Source: Myxococcota bacterium (GTDB lineage: Bacteria > Myxococcota_A > UBA9160 > UBA4427). Taken from it: a DNA stretch of 50,363 nt. A program made the translations under genes and the position numbers. How positions within the stretch are numbered: position 1 is the stretch's first letter; each line of letters begins with the position of its first letter. Below, piece after piece: positions 34,331 to 43,771 of the stretch. The DNA is taken from NCBI GenBank assembly GCA_030748735.1, contig JASMLK010000155.1, positions 1 to 50,363 on the forward strand, written 5' to 3'. Below the pieces are notes generated by a model that saw nothing but the letters and a program-made list of their open reading frames with translations, did not search any database and was not told where the DNA came from.

Positions 34331-35509
34331 TCAGACCCGAAGCACCGTCGCTGTCGCGTTGCCACCGAGGCCGAGGCTCTGTGCGAGGCCGATCTTCGCG
34401 TTCGGAACCTGGCGTCCGCCCGCTTCGCCCCGCAGCTGGCTCGCCACTTCGACGATCTGCCACAGCGCCTGGGCGGTCGTCGCTTCACCGAAGCTCTGGA
34501 AGCCCCCGCTCGGATTGATCGGCAGCTTGCCCGTCGGCATGGTGTCGCCCTTGGCCACCCACTGTTCGGCGGTGCCCGGCTCGATGAAGCCCCACTCTTC
34601 GGGGAAGGCGAGTTCGTAGTAGACCGTGTTGTCCTGCAACTCGATCAAGTCGATGTCGCCGTGCTCGACGCCGGCGGCCTGCATGGCCTTGCGCACCGCG
34701 ATCTTTGCTTCGCTGTGATGCGCATTTTCGGGACCGATCGTGCAGGCGAGATGACGCGGGAGGCCGTCGTTGAAGTCCGCCGTCGCCACCGCACTCGAAG
34801 CCACCCAGACCGGCTTGCTAGCGGCCTTTTCGGCGATCTCCTTCGAGCACAACACCACGGCTGCAGCCCCATCGCTCACCGGGCAGATTTCGTACAGCCG
34901 AAGCGGGTAGTTGACCATGGACGAATTCAAGACATCGTCCATGGTGAATTCCTTGCGAAAGCGCGCGTACTCGTTCATGGCGCCGAGCTTGTGCGCCTTC
35001 ACCGCGATCGCGGCGAGGTCTTCTTCCGTCGTCCCGTGCTGCGCCATGCGCTGGCGGCAGAGCATGGCCCAGAAGCCCGGCCCCGGAAGACCGACGCATC
35101 GCTGGCGCAGGTATTCCGGGTCGGTGGGATCTTCGAGACCCGACGTCTGGATGAAGCCCTTGGGCATCTTTTCGCCGCCCATCACGAGCACGATGTCGTG
35201 CTGGCCGCTTGCCACGAGCATGTGCCCCACGTTGAACGCGTTGGCGCCCGCAGCACAACCGGCCGACATGTTGTAGACGGGAATGCCGGTCGACCCCATG
35301 TCCTCGACGATGTCGTTGCCGTTGAGGCCCCAACCCTTGCCGCCCGAGAAGCGTGAACTCGCTGCCGCGACGGCTTCGATCTGTCGCCACTTCACACCGG
35401 CGTCTCCGAGCGCGGCTTCGACGGCATGGCGGCACAACTCGGTCACCGACTGGGCTTCGAACTTGCCCCAGGGATGCAGGCCCTGTCCGAGGATGGCGAC
35501 TTCACGCAT
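34331..35509 (-). CDS. SCP-x-type thiolase (lipid-transfer protein) family enzyme
   Basis: This 392-residue thiolase-fold enzyme has an active-site Cys in MSAGCAAGANAF near residue 84. ICPVSDGAAAVVL and NPSGGFQSFGEATTAQ follow, where the last segment shows the family's GHPxG His position replaced (GEATT). This altered motif is common in SCP-x/Ltp2-like members that work with a DUF35 partner, some of which are retro-aldolases and not thiolases. The DUF35 gene is immediately upstream, with 87 bases between. A beta-ketoacyl-CoA thiolysis or a retro-aldol cleavage in side-chain degradation is likely. Confidence 0.85.
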   Translation of the reverse strand: MREVAILGQGLHPWGKFEAQSVTELCRHAVEAALGDAGVKWRQIEAVAAASSRFSGGKGWGLNGNDIVEDMGSTGIPVYNMSAGCAAGANAFNVGHMLVASGQHDIVLVMGGEKMPKGFIQTSGLEDPTDPEYLRQRCVGLPGPGFWAMLCRQRMAQHGTTEEDLAAIAVKAHKLGAMNEYARFRKEFTMDDVLNSSMVNYPLRLYEICPVSDGAAAVVLCSKEIAEKAASKPVWVASSAVATADFNDGLPRHLACTIGPENAHHSEAKIAVRKAMQAAGVEHGDIDLIELQDNTVYYELAFPEEWGFIEPGTAEQWVAKGDTMPTGKLPINPSGGFQSFGEATTAQALWQIVEVASQLRGEAGGRQVPNAKIGLAQSLGLGGNATATVLRV

Positions 35510-35596
35510 GGGTTCGTCTCCGTTGAGTGTCTTGATCGTGCGTCGTTGATGCGGTGGCTTCGATGCTCCGGGAGAGCATCGCGCGTGGGCGAAGAA

Positions 35597-36031
35597 TCAG
35601 ACCGGCTTGAACTGCCAGGAAACGACTTCGCGACCTTCGGGGTCGTGGCCGAGCGGTGCGATCACGAGTTCGACTTCGTCACCCACGTTCAGCTGGCCCG
35701 GGTCGTCGGCCACGATGCGACCGAGCACCCGCAAGCCTTCTTCGAGGTCCACCATCGCAGCGGCGAACGGCTCGAAGGGGTCGACCGTCACGACCGGCGG
35801 CGGCGGCGGATAGGTCTGCACCGACAAGCTCCAGACGCGCCCCTTCGGACCGAGATAGAGGTCTTCCATCTTCGAAGCGTCGCAGTCCGGATTGTGACAA
35901 CCGCTGCTGCGCGGGAAGTAAGGCGTCTGGCACGTGGCACAGCGCGAACCGCAAAGGCGCGGGCCGTTCGGTGTCTCGGCGAAGAGGCCTTCGGCCGATT
36001 CGACGGTTTCTCTGGAAGAAGCTTCGGACAT
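35597..36031 (-). CDS. DUF35 OB-fold zinc-ribbon protein, partner of the thiolase
   Basis: The 144-residue protein has a zinc ribbon at residues about 27-51, with C-x2-C ... C-x4-C (CATCQ and CHNPDC), followed by an OB fold (VWSLSVQTYPPPPP, LRVLGRIVADD). Such proteins bind SCP-x-type thiolases or Ltp2-type aldolases and complete their active sites. It lies between etfA and the thiolase in the same direction, so the four genes are one operon. Confidence 0.82.
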   Translation of the reverse strand: MSEASSRETVESAEGLFAETPNGPRLCGSRCATCQTPYFPRSSGCHNPDCDASKMEDLYLGPKGRVWSLSVQTYPPPPPVVTVDPFEPFAAAMVDLEEGLRVLGRIVADDPGQLNVGDEVELVIAPLGHDPEGREVVSWQFKPV

Positions 36032-36068
36032 CGTCTGCTGCCCTCCGTTCGGGTTCTAGGCCAGGGCT

Positions 36069-37043
36069 CTAGGATCGCGCAGCGCGAATCAGTTCGGGCA
36101 ACAACTCGAGAGCATCGCCCACGATGCCGAAGCGCGCGTATTGAAAGATGGCGGCTTCCGAATCCTTGTTGATCGCCGCGATCGCGTTGGCGGCGCCGCA
36201 ACCGGCCATGTGCTGGCTGGCACCCGAGATTCCGACGGCCACGTAGAGGTTCGGCTTGGTGATCTTGCCCGTGAGGCCGACCTGGTGGTTCGAGTCGACC
36301 CAGCCTTCGTCGACCAGGGGACGCGACGCACCCGCCATGCCGTCGAGCGCTTCGGCGAGATCGCGAATCAGCTTGTAGTTCTCGACCGCGCCCAGACCGC
36401 GTCCACCGGAAACGATGATCTCGGCGTCTTCGAGCTTGGGACCTTCGGCCTTCGCGGGCTCGACGATGTCGACGCGCTCGCTCACGCTCGACAGATCGAC
36501 CGCCACCGATTCGACCGCGAGGCTCGCACCGGCTTCGGGGCATTCGGCCGTGATCGCGGTCGCCCAGACGGCCGCCACGGGCGTACCGGCCCCGGCGACC
36601 CGGTAGACCACACGGGTATCCCCGCCGTAGGCCGAAGCCGTGATGTCGAACGTGTCGCCATCGGCCGCCACTTCCGTCACACCCATCACGACTGCCGAGT
36701 CGAGGCGCGCCGCGAGTCGCGGGGCGATGGTTCGGGTCGCGGCCATCTGATTGAAGAGCACGATGCGCGGCGACTGCTGCTCGCAGTACTGCGCGAGCGC
36801 TTCGACGGCGACGTCCGCGGGAATGTCTGCGAGCTTCGCGTCGTCGATCTGGTGCAGGGCCGCGACACCGTAGCGTCCAGCGGTTTCGGCCACGCCCGCG
36901 GCCTGGGCGCCGAGGGTGAGCCACACGAGATCGGATCCGACGCTCCTGGCCAGCGAACCCGCCAGACTCAAGACCTCTTCGGCACCGCCGGGCAACCCGC
37001 CCCGCTCTTCACCCCAGGTACACACCACGATTGCGTTCGACAT
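36069..37043 (-). CDS. etfA: Electron transfer flavoprotein alpha subunit
   Basis: The 324-residue protein has a C-terminal FAD domain with NHQVGLTGKITKPNLYVAV, ISGASQHMAGC, INKDSEAAIFQYA and GIVGDA. Ser and Gln of this loop normally contact the FAD. The start at 37043 (MSNAIVV) is favoured over an ATG nine bases upstream because GAGGAG lies about 11 bases before it. It forms the EtfAB dimer with the next gene and passes electrons from acyl-CoA dehydrogenases to the quinone pool. No Etf:quinone oxidoreductase is in the window. Confidence 0.9.
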   Translation of the reverse strand: MSNAIVVCTWGEERGGLPGGAEEVLSLAGSLARSVGSDLVWLTLGAQAAGVAETAGRYGVAALHQIDDAKLADIPADVAVEALAQYCEQQSPRIVLFNQMAATRTIAPRLAARLDSAVVMGVTEVAADGDTFDITASAYGGDTRVVYRVAGAGTPVAAVWATAITAECPEAGASLAVESVAVDLSSVSERVDIVEPAKAEGPKLEDAEIIVSGGRGLGAVENYKLIRDLAEALDGMAGASRPLVDEGWVDSNHQVGLTGKITKPNLYVAVGISGASQHMAGCGAANAIAAINKDSEAAIFQYARFGIVGDALELLPELIRAARS

Positions 37044-37089
37044 GTCTTCCATTCTCCTCAGGAGTGCGACCGCTCGGCGGCCTATGGGG

Positions 37090-37893
37090 CTATGAGAGAA
37101 GGCTCTCTTCGCGAAGCCGCGCGATCAGCTTGTCGGCCTGCTCAGCCGGGCTGCCACCGTCGATGAACTCGCAGTTGCCCTGCACGGTGGGCACGAACTG
37201 GCGAATCATCTGGATGCGCGGGGCGAGGTCACCGTCCGCAACACCGAGGTCCGCCGGCGAGGTCACCTGCGGCTTCACCTTGCGCGCCTTGATCTTGGCG
37301 GCGGCGGTGGGATAACGCGGCTCACCGAGTTCGTTGCTCACCGTCACAACGGCGGGGCACACGACTTCGACGACTTCGTCGCCGTCCGGCACCACGCGGG
37401 TCACCTTGAGGCTCGAGCCACTCGCCTCGACGGCGCGTGCAAAGGTGACGAGCGGCATGCCGAGGCGTTCGGCGATCAGCGCGGGGACCACGCCCTGGTC
37501 GTCGTCCGAAGCTTGTCGACCGCAGAGGATGAGGTCGGCACCGCCGCCCGCTTCGATCTGCGCAAGCAGCAGGGTCGCCACGCCGTGGCCGTCGAGGGCA
37601 CCCGCGTCGGTCTTGATCGCGACGACCGAATCGGCGCCGAGCGCCGCACAGTGCTTCAGGATCTTGGACGGGTCTTCGCCGATCGAGACGACCGTCAGGC
37701 TGCAGTCGACACCCGTGTCCTTGATCCGCAGCGCGGCTTCGAGGGCCTGTTCGTCGAAGCCGTTCATCAGCCTCGGGATCGCGGTCTGGGTCAAGCTCAT
37801 GCCGTCGTCACCGATTTCGAGACGCCCGGCAATCGCGTAGTTGTTCACCGCGTCGGGATCGAGCACTTCCTTTACGCAGATCACGATTCGCAT
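37090..37893 (-). CDS. etfB: Electron transfer flavoprotein beta subunit
   Basis: The 267-residue subunit begins MRIVICVKEVLDPDAVNNYAI... in two recognisable blocks. It has the family signature GFDEQALEAALRIKD and the recognition/AMP region LILCGRQASDDDQGVVPALIAERLG. VTVSNELGEPRYPT is the strand before the C-terminal arm that wraps the alpha subunit. AAAGGAAA precedes the ATG at 37893. It is the first gene of the etfB-etfA-DUF35-thiolase operon, whose promoter must lie in the 890-base gap shared with the carboxylase operon. Confidence 0.9.
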   Translation of the reverse strand: MRIVICVKEVLDPDAVNNYAIAGRLEIGDDGMSLTQTAIPRLMNGFDEQALEAALRIKDTGVDCSLTVVSIGEDPSKILKHCAALGADSVVAIKTDAGALDGHGVATLLLAQIEAGGGADLILCGRQASDDDQGVVPALIAERLGMPLVTFARAVEASGSSLKVTRVVPDGDEVVEVVCPAVVTVSNELGEPRYPTAAAKIKARKVKPQVTSPADLGVADGDLAPRIQMIRQFVPTVQGNCEFIDGGSPAEQADKLIARLREESLLS

Positions 37894-38783
37894 GGCTGGT
37901 TTCCTTTCGGGTTGATCGATCGAACCCGGCGGGGCCGGATTCGGCATGTTCTGCTGTGTTGTCGGCTGTGCAGTCGGGCTTCGGACGCGACTTTCCGGGA
38001 ACGTGCGGCGTCCCGGTCCACCCTCATGCACGCGTCTGGTCGACGCAGGGAACCGAAGACACCAGGTCTGGAATGATTCGCGAATGGAGCGCGCCGGGCG
38101 GGAACCATCGGGCGCGGATCGACGGCGATCGGCCGACCGGGGTGTGTTCTAGCACTTCCGACTCACAGAAACCTCGGGCGGACTCGAAATTCGAATCCGC
38201 TTCGCCACTCGACCCCACGTACCGACCATTCCGTGACGAAAAGGACCGGCAACCTGTCGCCGTCGGGTGGGGATACCCAGCCGCAAGACGCGTACAGCAG
38301 CACCGGTCATGCGATTCGATCGCGGATCGCCGCAACCCAACCGCAGCGACATGCACCGCGCGTTCGAAGCCAAAGGCAAGTGCTTCCCGTCGCTCGTTGA
38401 TCGTGCTCATGCATGGTGCGACGCACCACGAATCCGATACAGTCCTCGCGAGGTTTTTGGATTCCCGAGTCAACAAGGTGGCATGCAGCGGCGAGCTTTC
38501 GCCGTTTGTCGTCCACGTCACTTCGGTCCCCCAGCAAGATCCATACGAGGCCACACCCGGTCTCGGAGAGAGTGAAGACGAAAGACGGAAGAAACCCCCA
38601 TCAAGACCGCCCGTCGAAGGTCCTCGCCGATCGCACGCGGATCGGTGACTCCTACGGACCGTCGTAACGCCTACCCCGTTCGTCCGGGCACTGGCCTACG
38701 ACTGCCGGGCACACCACCCAATCATTTTGCGACCCGATCTTGTGACCAACCGGCCGACCAGGCCCAGCAAGGAGTAGTTCTCG
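37894..38783. promoter_or_regulatory. 890-base divergent control region between etf and carboxylase operons
   Basis: No supported gene lies here; all frames lack family features. It must contain the promoters of both operons. At 38178-38200 an imperfect palindrome, GCGGA-C-TCGAA-A-TTCGA-A-TCCGC, could be an operator or a hairpin. No convincing sigma-54 -24/-12 box was seen in the 150 bases before the carboxylase beta gene, unlike classical acetone carboxylase operons. AAGGAG lies nine bases before its ATG. Confidence 0.4.
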
Positions 38784-40928
38784 ATGTCCCGCTATCTCGT
38801 AGCGTGTGATGCCGGCGGCACCATGACCGACGTCATCATCGTCGATGAAGAAGGCAAGAGCGTCATCGGCAAAGCCCCCACCTCGCCCCAGGACGAGAGC
38901 ATCGGCTACATGGAGTCGTTCTGGGAAGCCCTCGAATACATGGGGATCTCCCAGGAGGAAGGCGCGAACTTCGGCGCCGACGTCGAGACCGCCATCTACA
39001 CCGGCACCTCGATGCTCAACACCGTGATCAACATGAACGGTTACAAGACCGGCATCCTGACCACGAAGGGCTTCGAAGACATCATCTCCCAGGGTCGCGG
39101 CAAGCAGACCTTCATCGGTGATCAGTGGTCCGAGATCACGCACATGCAGTACCGCAAGCACCGTATCCCGCTGGTGCCGTCGCAGCTGTCGCGTGGTGTC
39201 ACCGAACGTATCGACATGTTCGGTACTCCGGTCGTCCCGATGTACGAACACGAAGTTCGCCAAGGCGCGCGCAGCCTGATCGTGGACGAAGAAGTCCAGG
39301 CGATCGCGATCATCTTCCTGCAGAGCTTCGTGAACCCGATGCACGAGAATCGGGCCGAAGAGATCTGCCGCGAAGTGATGAAGGAAGTCGGCCGCGAGGT
39401 CGTGCTCGAGGTCTCGAACAAGGTGGCGCCGACCACGCGCGAGATTTCGCGCGCGAACGCCACGGTGATCCAGGCCTACGCGAGTGACCCGGCGCGCAAG
39501 CAGCTCTACCGCATCGAGGAAGAGCTCCAGAAGGTCGGCTACCCGCACAGCCTGAAGACGGTGCTCGGCTACGGCGGCATCACGAACATCCGCTACCCGC
39601 GCTTGTTCGAAGCCGCGATGAGTGGCCCGGTCGGTGGCCTGATGGGCGCCAAGTATCTCGCCAGCGTGATCGGCGAAGAGAACATCGTCTGCTCCGACGT
39701 CGGTGGTACTTCCTTCGACGCCGGCACGATCACTGCGGGCGTACTCCCGATCGATCGCGAGCCCGGCTTCCAGGACATGTACGTGAACGTCCCGATGCTC
39801 GGCATTACGTCGATCGGCGCCGGCACGGGTACCTACATCCGCGTCGACCCCGCGACGAACCGCATCAAGCTGGGGCCGGACAGCGCCGGTGGCACCCCCG
39901 GCCCCACGTTCATGGAGGCGGGCAACGAAACCCCCACCATCAACGACGTGAACCTGCTGCTCGGCATCCTTTCGGAGACCAACTACCTCGGCGGCAAGGT
40001 CCAGATCAACAAGGACGTGAGCTACCGCCTGTTCAAGGAGAAGGTCGCCGACCCGCTGGGCCTCGACGTCTACGAAGCGGCCGAGACCTGTCTCGACCTG
40101 CTCAACGTGATGATGACCGAGCACCTCGCGAACGCGCTGATGGTCGGTCACGACATCCGCGAGTACATCCTGCTGGGCTACGGCGGCGGCGGTCCGCTGC
40201 ATCTGCTCGGCTACGCGAGCGACCTGCCCTGGAAGGGCATCGCGACAGTGCCCCACGCCGGCGGCTTCTCCGCCTGGGGCGGCGCCTGCATGGACTACTC
40301 GCATCGGCGCCACAAGAGTGTCGGCGCGGTCATCACGCCCGATCTCGACGACGAGACGAAGCTCGCCTACCTGGCCCCGGTCACCCAGACCTGGCAAGCC
40401 CTCGAGCAGGAACTCATCGAAGAGCTCAAGGGTGAGGGGATCGAAGAGGACCAGATCTCGATCGGCCGGGTCGTGTACATGAAGTACTACGGCCAGCTCG
40501 ACGACGTGGAAGTCGTCGCTCCCGTCGCCGACCTCAGCTCGATGGGCAACTGGGAAGCGATGGTGAAGGACTTCGAAGACCTCTTCACCAAGATGTTCAC
40601 CCTGGCCGGCCGGCCCGACGTTGGCGCGTACCACATCAACGAGGTGTGCGTGGTCGCCAAGGTCGACACGGTGAAGCCGGTGCTCCGTGCCTATCCCCTG
40701 GCAGACAAGGCCCCCGCCGCCGAGTGCAAGAAGGGCACGCGCCCGGTGTTCATCCGCGGCAAGTGGCAGGACGCGGACATCTGGGAAATGGAGAAGCTGG
40801 TGCCGGGCAACGAGATCGAAGGTCTCGCGGTCATCGAAGCCAGCAACACGACGCTCTTCGTTCCGCCCGAGTGGCACGTGAAGATCGACGAACACGACAT
40901 CTACTGGATTACGAGGAAGGATTCCTAA
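38784..40928 (+). CDS. Acetone carboxylase-like beta subunit (hydantoinase A/oxoprolinase family)
   Basis: The 714-residue protein is the length of acetone carboxylase beta (AcxA, about 717). It has the ASKHA-type ATP-binding motifs: CDAGGTMTD (residues 8-16), CSDVGGTSFDAG (about 302-313) and LGYGGGGPLHL (about 465-475). IRVDPATNRIKLGPDSAGG closely resembles the AcxA line and less the hydantoinases. It would phosphorylate the substrate and bicarbonate with ATP. It is the first gene of the operon and four bases ahead of the alpha subunit. The true substrate may be a ketone other than acetone. Confidence 0.85.
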   Translation: MSRYLVACDAGGTMTDVIIVDEEGKSVIGKAPTSPQDESIGYMESFWEALEYMGISQEEGANFGADVETAIYTGTSMLNTVINMNGYKTGILTTKGFEDIISQGRGKQTFIGDQWSEITHMQYRKHRIPLVPSQLSRGVTERIDMFGTPVVPMYEHEVRQGARSLIVDEEVQAIAIIFLQSFVNPMHENRAEEICREVMKEVGREVVLEVSNKVAPTTREISRANATVIQAYASDPARKQLYRIEEELQKVGYPHSLKTVLGYGGITNIRYPRLFEAAMSGPVGGLMGAKYLASVIGEENIVCSDVGGTSFDAGTITAGVLPIDREPGFQDMYVNVPMLGITSIGAGTGTYIRVDPATNRIKLGPDSAGGTPGPTFMEAGNETPTINDVNLLLGILSETNYLGGKVQINKDVSYRLFKEKVADPLGLDVYEAAETCLDLLNVMMTEHLANALMVGHDIREYILLGYGGGGPLHLLGYASDLPWKGIATVPHAGGFSAWGGACMDYSHRRHKSVGAVITPDLDDETKLAYLAPVTQTWQALEQELIEELKGEGIEEDQISIGRVVYMKYYGQLDDVEVVAPVADLSSMGNWEAMVKDFEDLFTKMFTLAGRPDVGAYHINEVCVVAKVDTVKPVLRAYPLADKAPAAECKKGTRPVFIRGKWQDADIWEMEKLVPGNEIEGLAVIEASNTTLFVPPEWHVKIDEHDIYWITRKDS

Positions 40929-40932
40929 GCCA

Positions 40933-43146
40933 ATGTCCACAACTACGTCGAATACGCCGCTACGCGACCGAATGCACGCCAACGACGAGGCCTTCAAGAC
41001 CACGGGCAGCCTCTTCGGCCTGAATACGCTCACGCGCAAGGAAGACGACCCCGGTACCTACGAGGCCGTTTGGCACATTCTTTCCAACCTGTGCAACACC
41101 GCGTGGGCGACGGGCTGCAAGGTTTCGTCGTCGCCGATCGCCGCCGAGGGTGGTGACGCCCTGTGGGCGCTCCATACGGCGACCGGTGAAGCGGTCTGTA
41201 TCAGTCGCGGCATCTCGGCCCACGCGGGTCTCTTGTCCGACATGATCAAGCACTTCATCGAGTTGGGTTACGAGGACTACCCCGGCTTCAAGCAGGGCGA
41301 CATCTTCGAGAACAACGACCCGCACTACGGCGGGATCCACTCGCCCGACTTCGACATGTGCATGCCGCTCTTCTACAAGGACAAGCTCATCGCCTGGGCT
41401 TCGTGCGTGAGCCACGTGTCGGATTCGGGCTCGGTGACGCCGGGTTCGATCGGCTTCTTGAACCCCGACTGCTACTCGGACGGCATTCCGATCTCGATGG
41501 AGCGAGTCGGTGAACACGACGCCTTCTATCCCTGGTACGAGATGCGCATCCGCTCGCGCACGCGCACGCCCGACTTCGTGATGGGCGACGCGCGCGGGCG
41601 CCTGGCGGGCTGCATCACGATCCGCGAGCGACTCGAGGAGGTGATCGAGAAGTACAGCCTCGACTTCGTGCTCGGCGCCATGAACGAGTACGTCGAAGAC
41701 AGTCGCCGCTACGCCGTGGCCCGCGTGAAGAACCAGACGGTGCCCGGCCGCATTCGCAAGAGCCAGTTCAAGGATCTCGCGATGAAGGGCAAGCGGGTTC
41801 TGCTCAGCAAGCAGAACATCGACTGCATGTTCAATCTGCCGATGGATCTCACGATCAACGCGGACGCGAGCGTCGACCTGTCGCTCGCCGGGGCGTCGGG
41901 GACGGTGCCCTTCGGTGAGAACATCAGCCCGACGGCGCTCAAGAGTGGTCTGATGATGGGCTACTCGCACATCGTCGGCTTCGACATGTTCAACAGCGGT
42001 CCCACGTCGGCATGGAACATCGAGATGCCGCCGGACGGCTCCTGGGCGAATCCCTACCCGGTCGACTTTCAGGCTGCGTCGGGCGTGGCCTGGGCGCCGG
42101 CGGTGACCTGGCTCTCGAACCTCTACGAGGTGTTCGGGCGCGTGTTCCAGATGCGCGGTTTCGTCGAAGAGATGGCCGCGGGTTCGGGCTCGATCATGAC
42201 GGCCGAGTTCGCGGGCATCAACCAGACGGGCATGTACTTGACCGGGCTGACCCTCGAACAGGCCAGTCAGGGTTCGCCTGCACGCGGCTACTCGGACGGT
42301 CAGAACAGTGCCTGGTGCATCTACACCCCCGAAGGCGATTTCGGCAACGCGGAGGTCAGCGAGCTCTACTACCCGATCCTCTTCCTCGGCCGAAACGTGG
42401 CGCCCGACAGTGGCGGCTTCGGCAAGTTCCGTGGCGGCCTCGGTCACACGGCCGTCTGGATGGTCTACAACACGCCGGGCCTCGAGTACTCCTGCGGCGA
42501 CGCGGGCATGCGCAGCAAGACCGTGGGCAACCACGGCATGTACGGTGCATACCCGGTGGTGCCGGATCGCCCGGGATACGGTCACAAGACCAACCTCAAG
42601 CAGCTGATCGACGAGCAGAAGCCCTTGATCCATGAGCGCGGTGGCCCGGACAACCCGGCCGTGACCTCGAAGATCATGGCTGAGCTCGTCGAGGACAACG
42701 CCGTGGCGCCCTTCGTGACGCCGGAGCAGCTGGTCGACTACGACGTGATCGTGCACCCGATCTCGGGCGCCCAGGCGATGGGCGATCCGATCGAGCGCGA
42801 TCCGGAGTCGGTGGCGAACGACCTCAACGAAGGTTGGACCACCCAGCGCGTGGCGAACGACATCCACGGCGTCGTGACCAGCAAGCCGAACGGCCACCTG
42901 GTGCCCGATGTCGAGGCGACCGCCAAGAAGCGCCAGGAGATCCGCGAGGACCGCAAGTCACGCGCGGTTCCCTTCAAGCAATGGTGGGCCGAGGAACGCA
43001 AGAAGGTCGAAGCCCAGGAGAACATGGACAACGCGGTTCGCACGATGTGGGAAACCTCGATGCGCCTGTCTCCCGAGTACGGCAACAACATCCGGAAGTT
43101 CTGGAAGCTCCCGGAAGACTTCACCTTCACGCCGGACGCCCAATAA
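40933..43146 (+). CDS. Acetone carboxylase-like alpha subunit (hydantoinase B family), metal site
   Basis: The 737-residue protein is slightly shorter than AcxB (about 776). The metal site seen in Xanthobacter acetone carboxylase (alpha His150, Asp153, His175) maps to H136, D139 and H161, in YGGIHSPDF and CVSHVSD, with identical spacing. VEDSRRYAVARVKNQ and LGRNVAPDSGGFGKFRGGLG are further hydantoinase-B-family blocks. The subunit joins the activated ketone and carboxy-phosphate at the metal centre to make a beta-keto acid. It is four bases after the beta subunit and 67 bases before the gamma subunit. Confidence 0.87.
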   Translation: MSTTTSNTPLRDRMHANDEAFKTTGSLFGLNTLTRKEDDPGTYEAVWHILSNLCNTAWATGCKVSSSPIAAEGGDALWALHTATGEAVCISRGISAHAGLLSDMIKHFIELGYEDYPGFKQGDIFENNDPHYGGIHSPDFDMCMPLFYKDKLIAWASCVSHVSDSGSVTPGSIGFLNPDCYSDGIPISMERVGEHDAFYPWYEMRIRSRTRTPDFVMGDARGRLAGCITIRERLEEVIEKYSLDFVLGAMNEYVEDSRRYAVARVKNQTVPGRIRKSQFKDLAMKGKRVLLSKQNIDCMFNLPMDLTINADASVDLSLAGASGTVPFGENISPTALKSGLMMGYSHIVGFDMFNSGPTSAWNIEMPPDGSWANPYPVDFQAASGVAWAPAVTWLSNLYEVFGRVFQMRGFVEEMAAGSGSIMTAEFAGINQTGMYLTGLTLEQASQGSPARGYSDGQNSAWCIYTPEGDFGNAEVSELYYPILFLGRNVAPDSGGFGKFRGGLGHTAVWMVYNTPGLEYSCGDAGMRSKTVGNHGMYGAYPVVPDRPGYGHKTNLKQLIDEQKPLIHERGGPDNPAVTSKIMAELVEDNAVAPFVTPEQLVDYDVIVHPISGAQAMGDPIERDPESVANDLNEGWTTQRVANDIHGVVTSKPNGHLVPDVEATAKKRQEIREDRKSRAVPFKQWWAEERKKVEAQENMDNAVRTMWETSMRLSPEYGNNIRKFWKLPEDFTFTPDAQ

Positions 43147-43213
43147 AGGCGACCGACTCCAAGCTCGCGAACCCCGCGCGGCACGAGCCCGCGCGAACCG
43201 AGGAGAAAGAACG

Positions 43214-43750
43214 ATGGCAAGCTTCGACAAAGCCGACATCGAAAAGCTGATCGACGGTGTGCTGCCCTGGCCCGCGACCCAGGACATGCTGAAGAGCAGC
43301 AAGGACGAGGACCGCTTCGACAAATACGTCGAGATCATGCAGGCCCGCGTCGACTTCGACGACCCGATCCTGCTGCCCCTCACGCCCCAGCTCTTCATCG
43401 TCAGTGACAACGGCGAGCGGGTCGTGAAGTGCAAGTGCGGCCAGAGCTTCGGCGACTACCGCGTCAATTGGAAGTTGTCGGCGCTGATCTACGTGCGCGA
43501 CGACGAACAGAAGATGGGCGAAGTGTACGTCGGGCGCGAAATGCCCGACCCGGCGTGGCTGCAGCTGCGCGAATACATCTGCGGCGGCTGTGGCACGCAA
43601 CTCGAAGTCGAAGCGGTGCCGCGCGGTTGCCCGCCGGACTTCGAATTCCTGCCGGACCTCGACACCTTCTATTCAGAATGGTTGGGACGCCCGCTCCCCG
43701 ACACGGTCGCCTTCGAGGACAAGACCCTCGACGAAGTCGGGAAGTGGTAA
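43214..43750 (+). CDS. Acetone carboxylase-like gamma subunit (zinc-binding)
   Basis: This 178-residue protein resembles acetone carboxylase gamma (AcxC, about 168). It holds two cysteine pairs, C73-x-C75 (VKCKCGQSFGDYRVNW) and C123-x2-C126 (YICGGCGTQLEVEAV), which would bind the structural zinc. The presence of this subunit is what separates true acetone-carboxylase-type enzymes from hydantoinases and oxoprolinases, which lack it. GAGGAGAAAGA lies before the ATG. It completes an alpha-beta-gamma set in the order beta, alpha, gamma. Confidence 0.86.
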   Translation: MASFDKADIEKLIDGVLPWPATQDMLKSSKDEDRFDKYVEIMQARVDFDDPILLPLTPQLFIVSDNGERVVKCKCGQSFGDYRVNWKLSALIYVRDDEQKMGEVYVGREMPDPAWLQLREYICGGCGTQLEVEAVPRGCPPDFEFLPDLDTFYSEWLGRPLPDTVAFEDKTLDEVGKW

Positions 43751-43771
43751 CAGCGGAGGAGGTCGACTGAG

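Noticed and set aside
38640..38783. A possible sigma-54 promoter (GGCAC ... TTTTGC) before the carboxylase operon
   Set aside because: The GG and GC are not ten bases apart, so the required spacing is not met.
38652..42897. Two long minus-strand frames opposite the carboxylase genes (38652-41039 and 40960-42897)
   Set aside because: They mirror the codon pattern of the true plus-strand genes and match no family.
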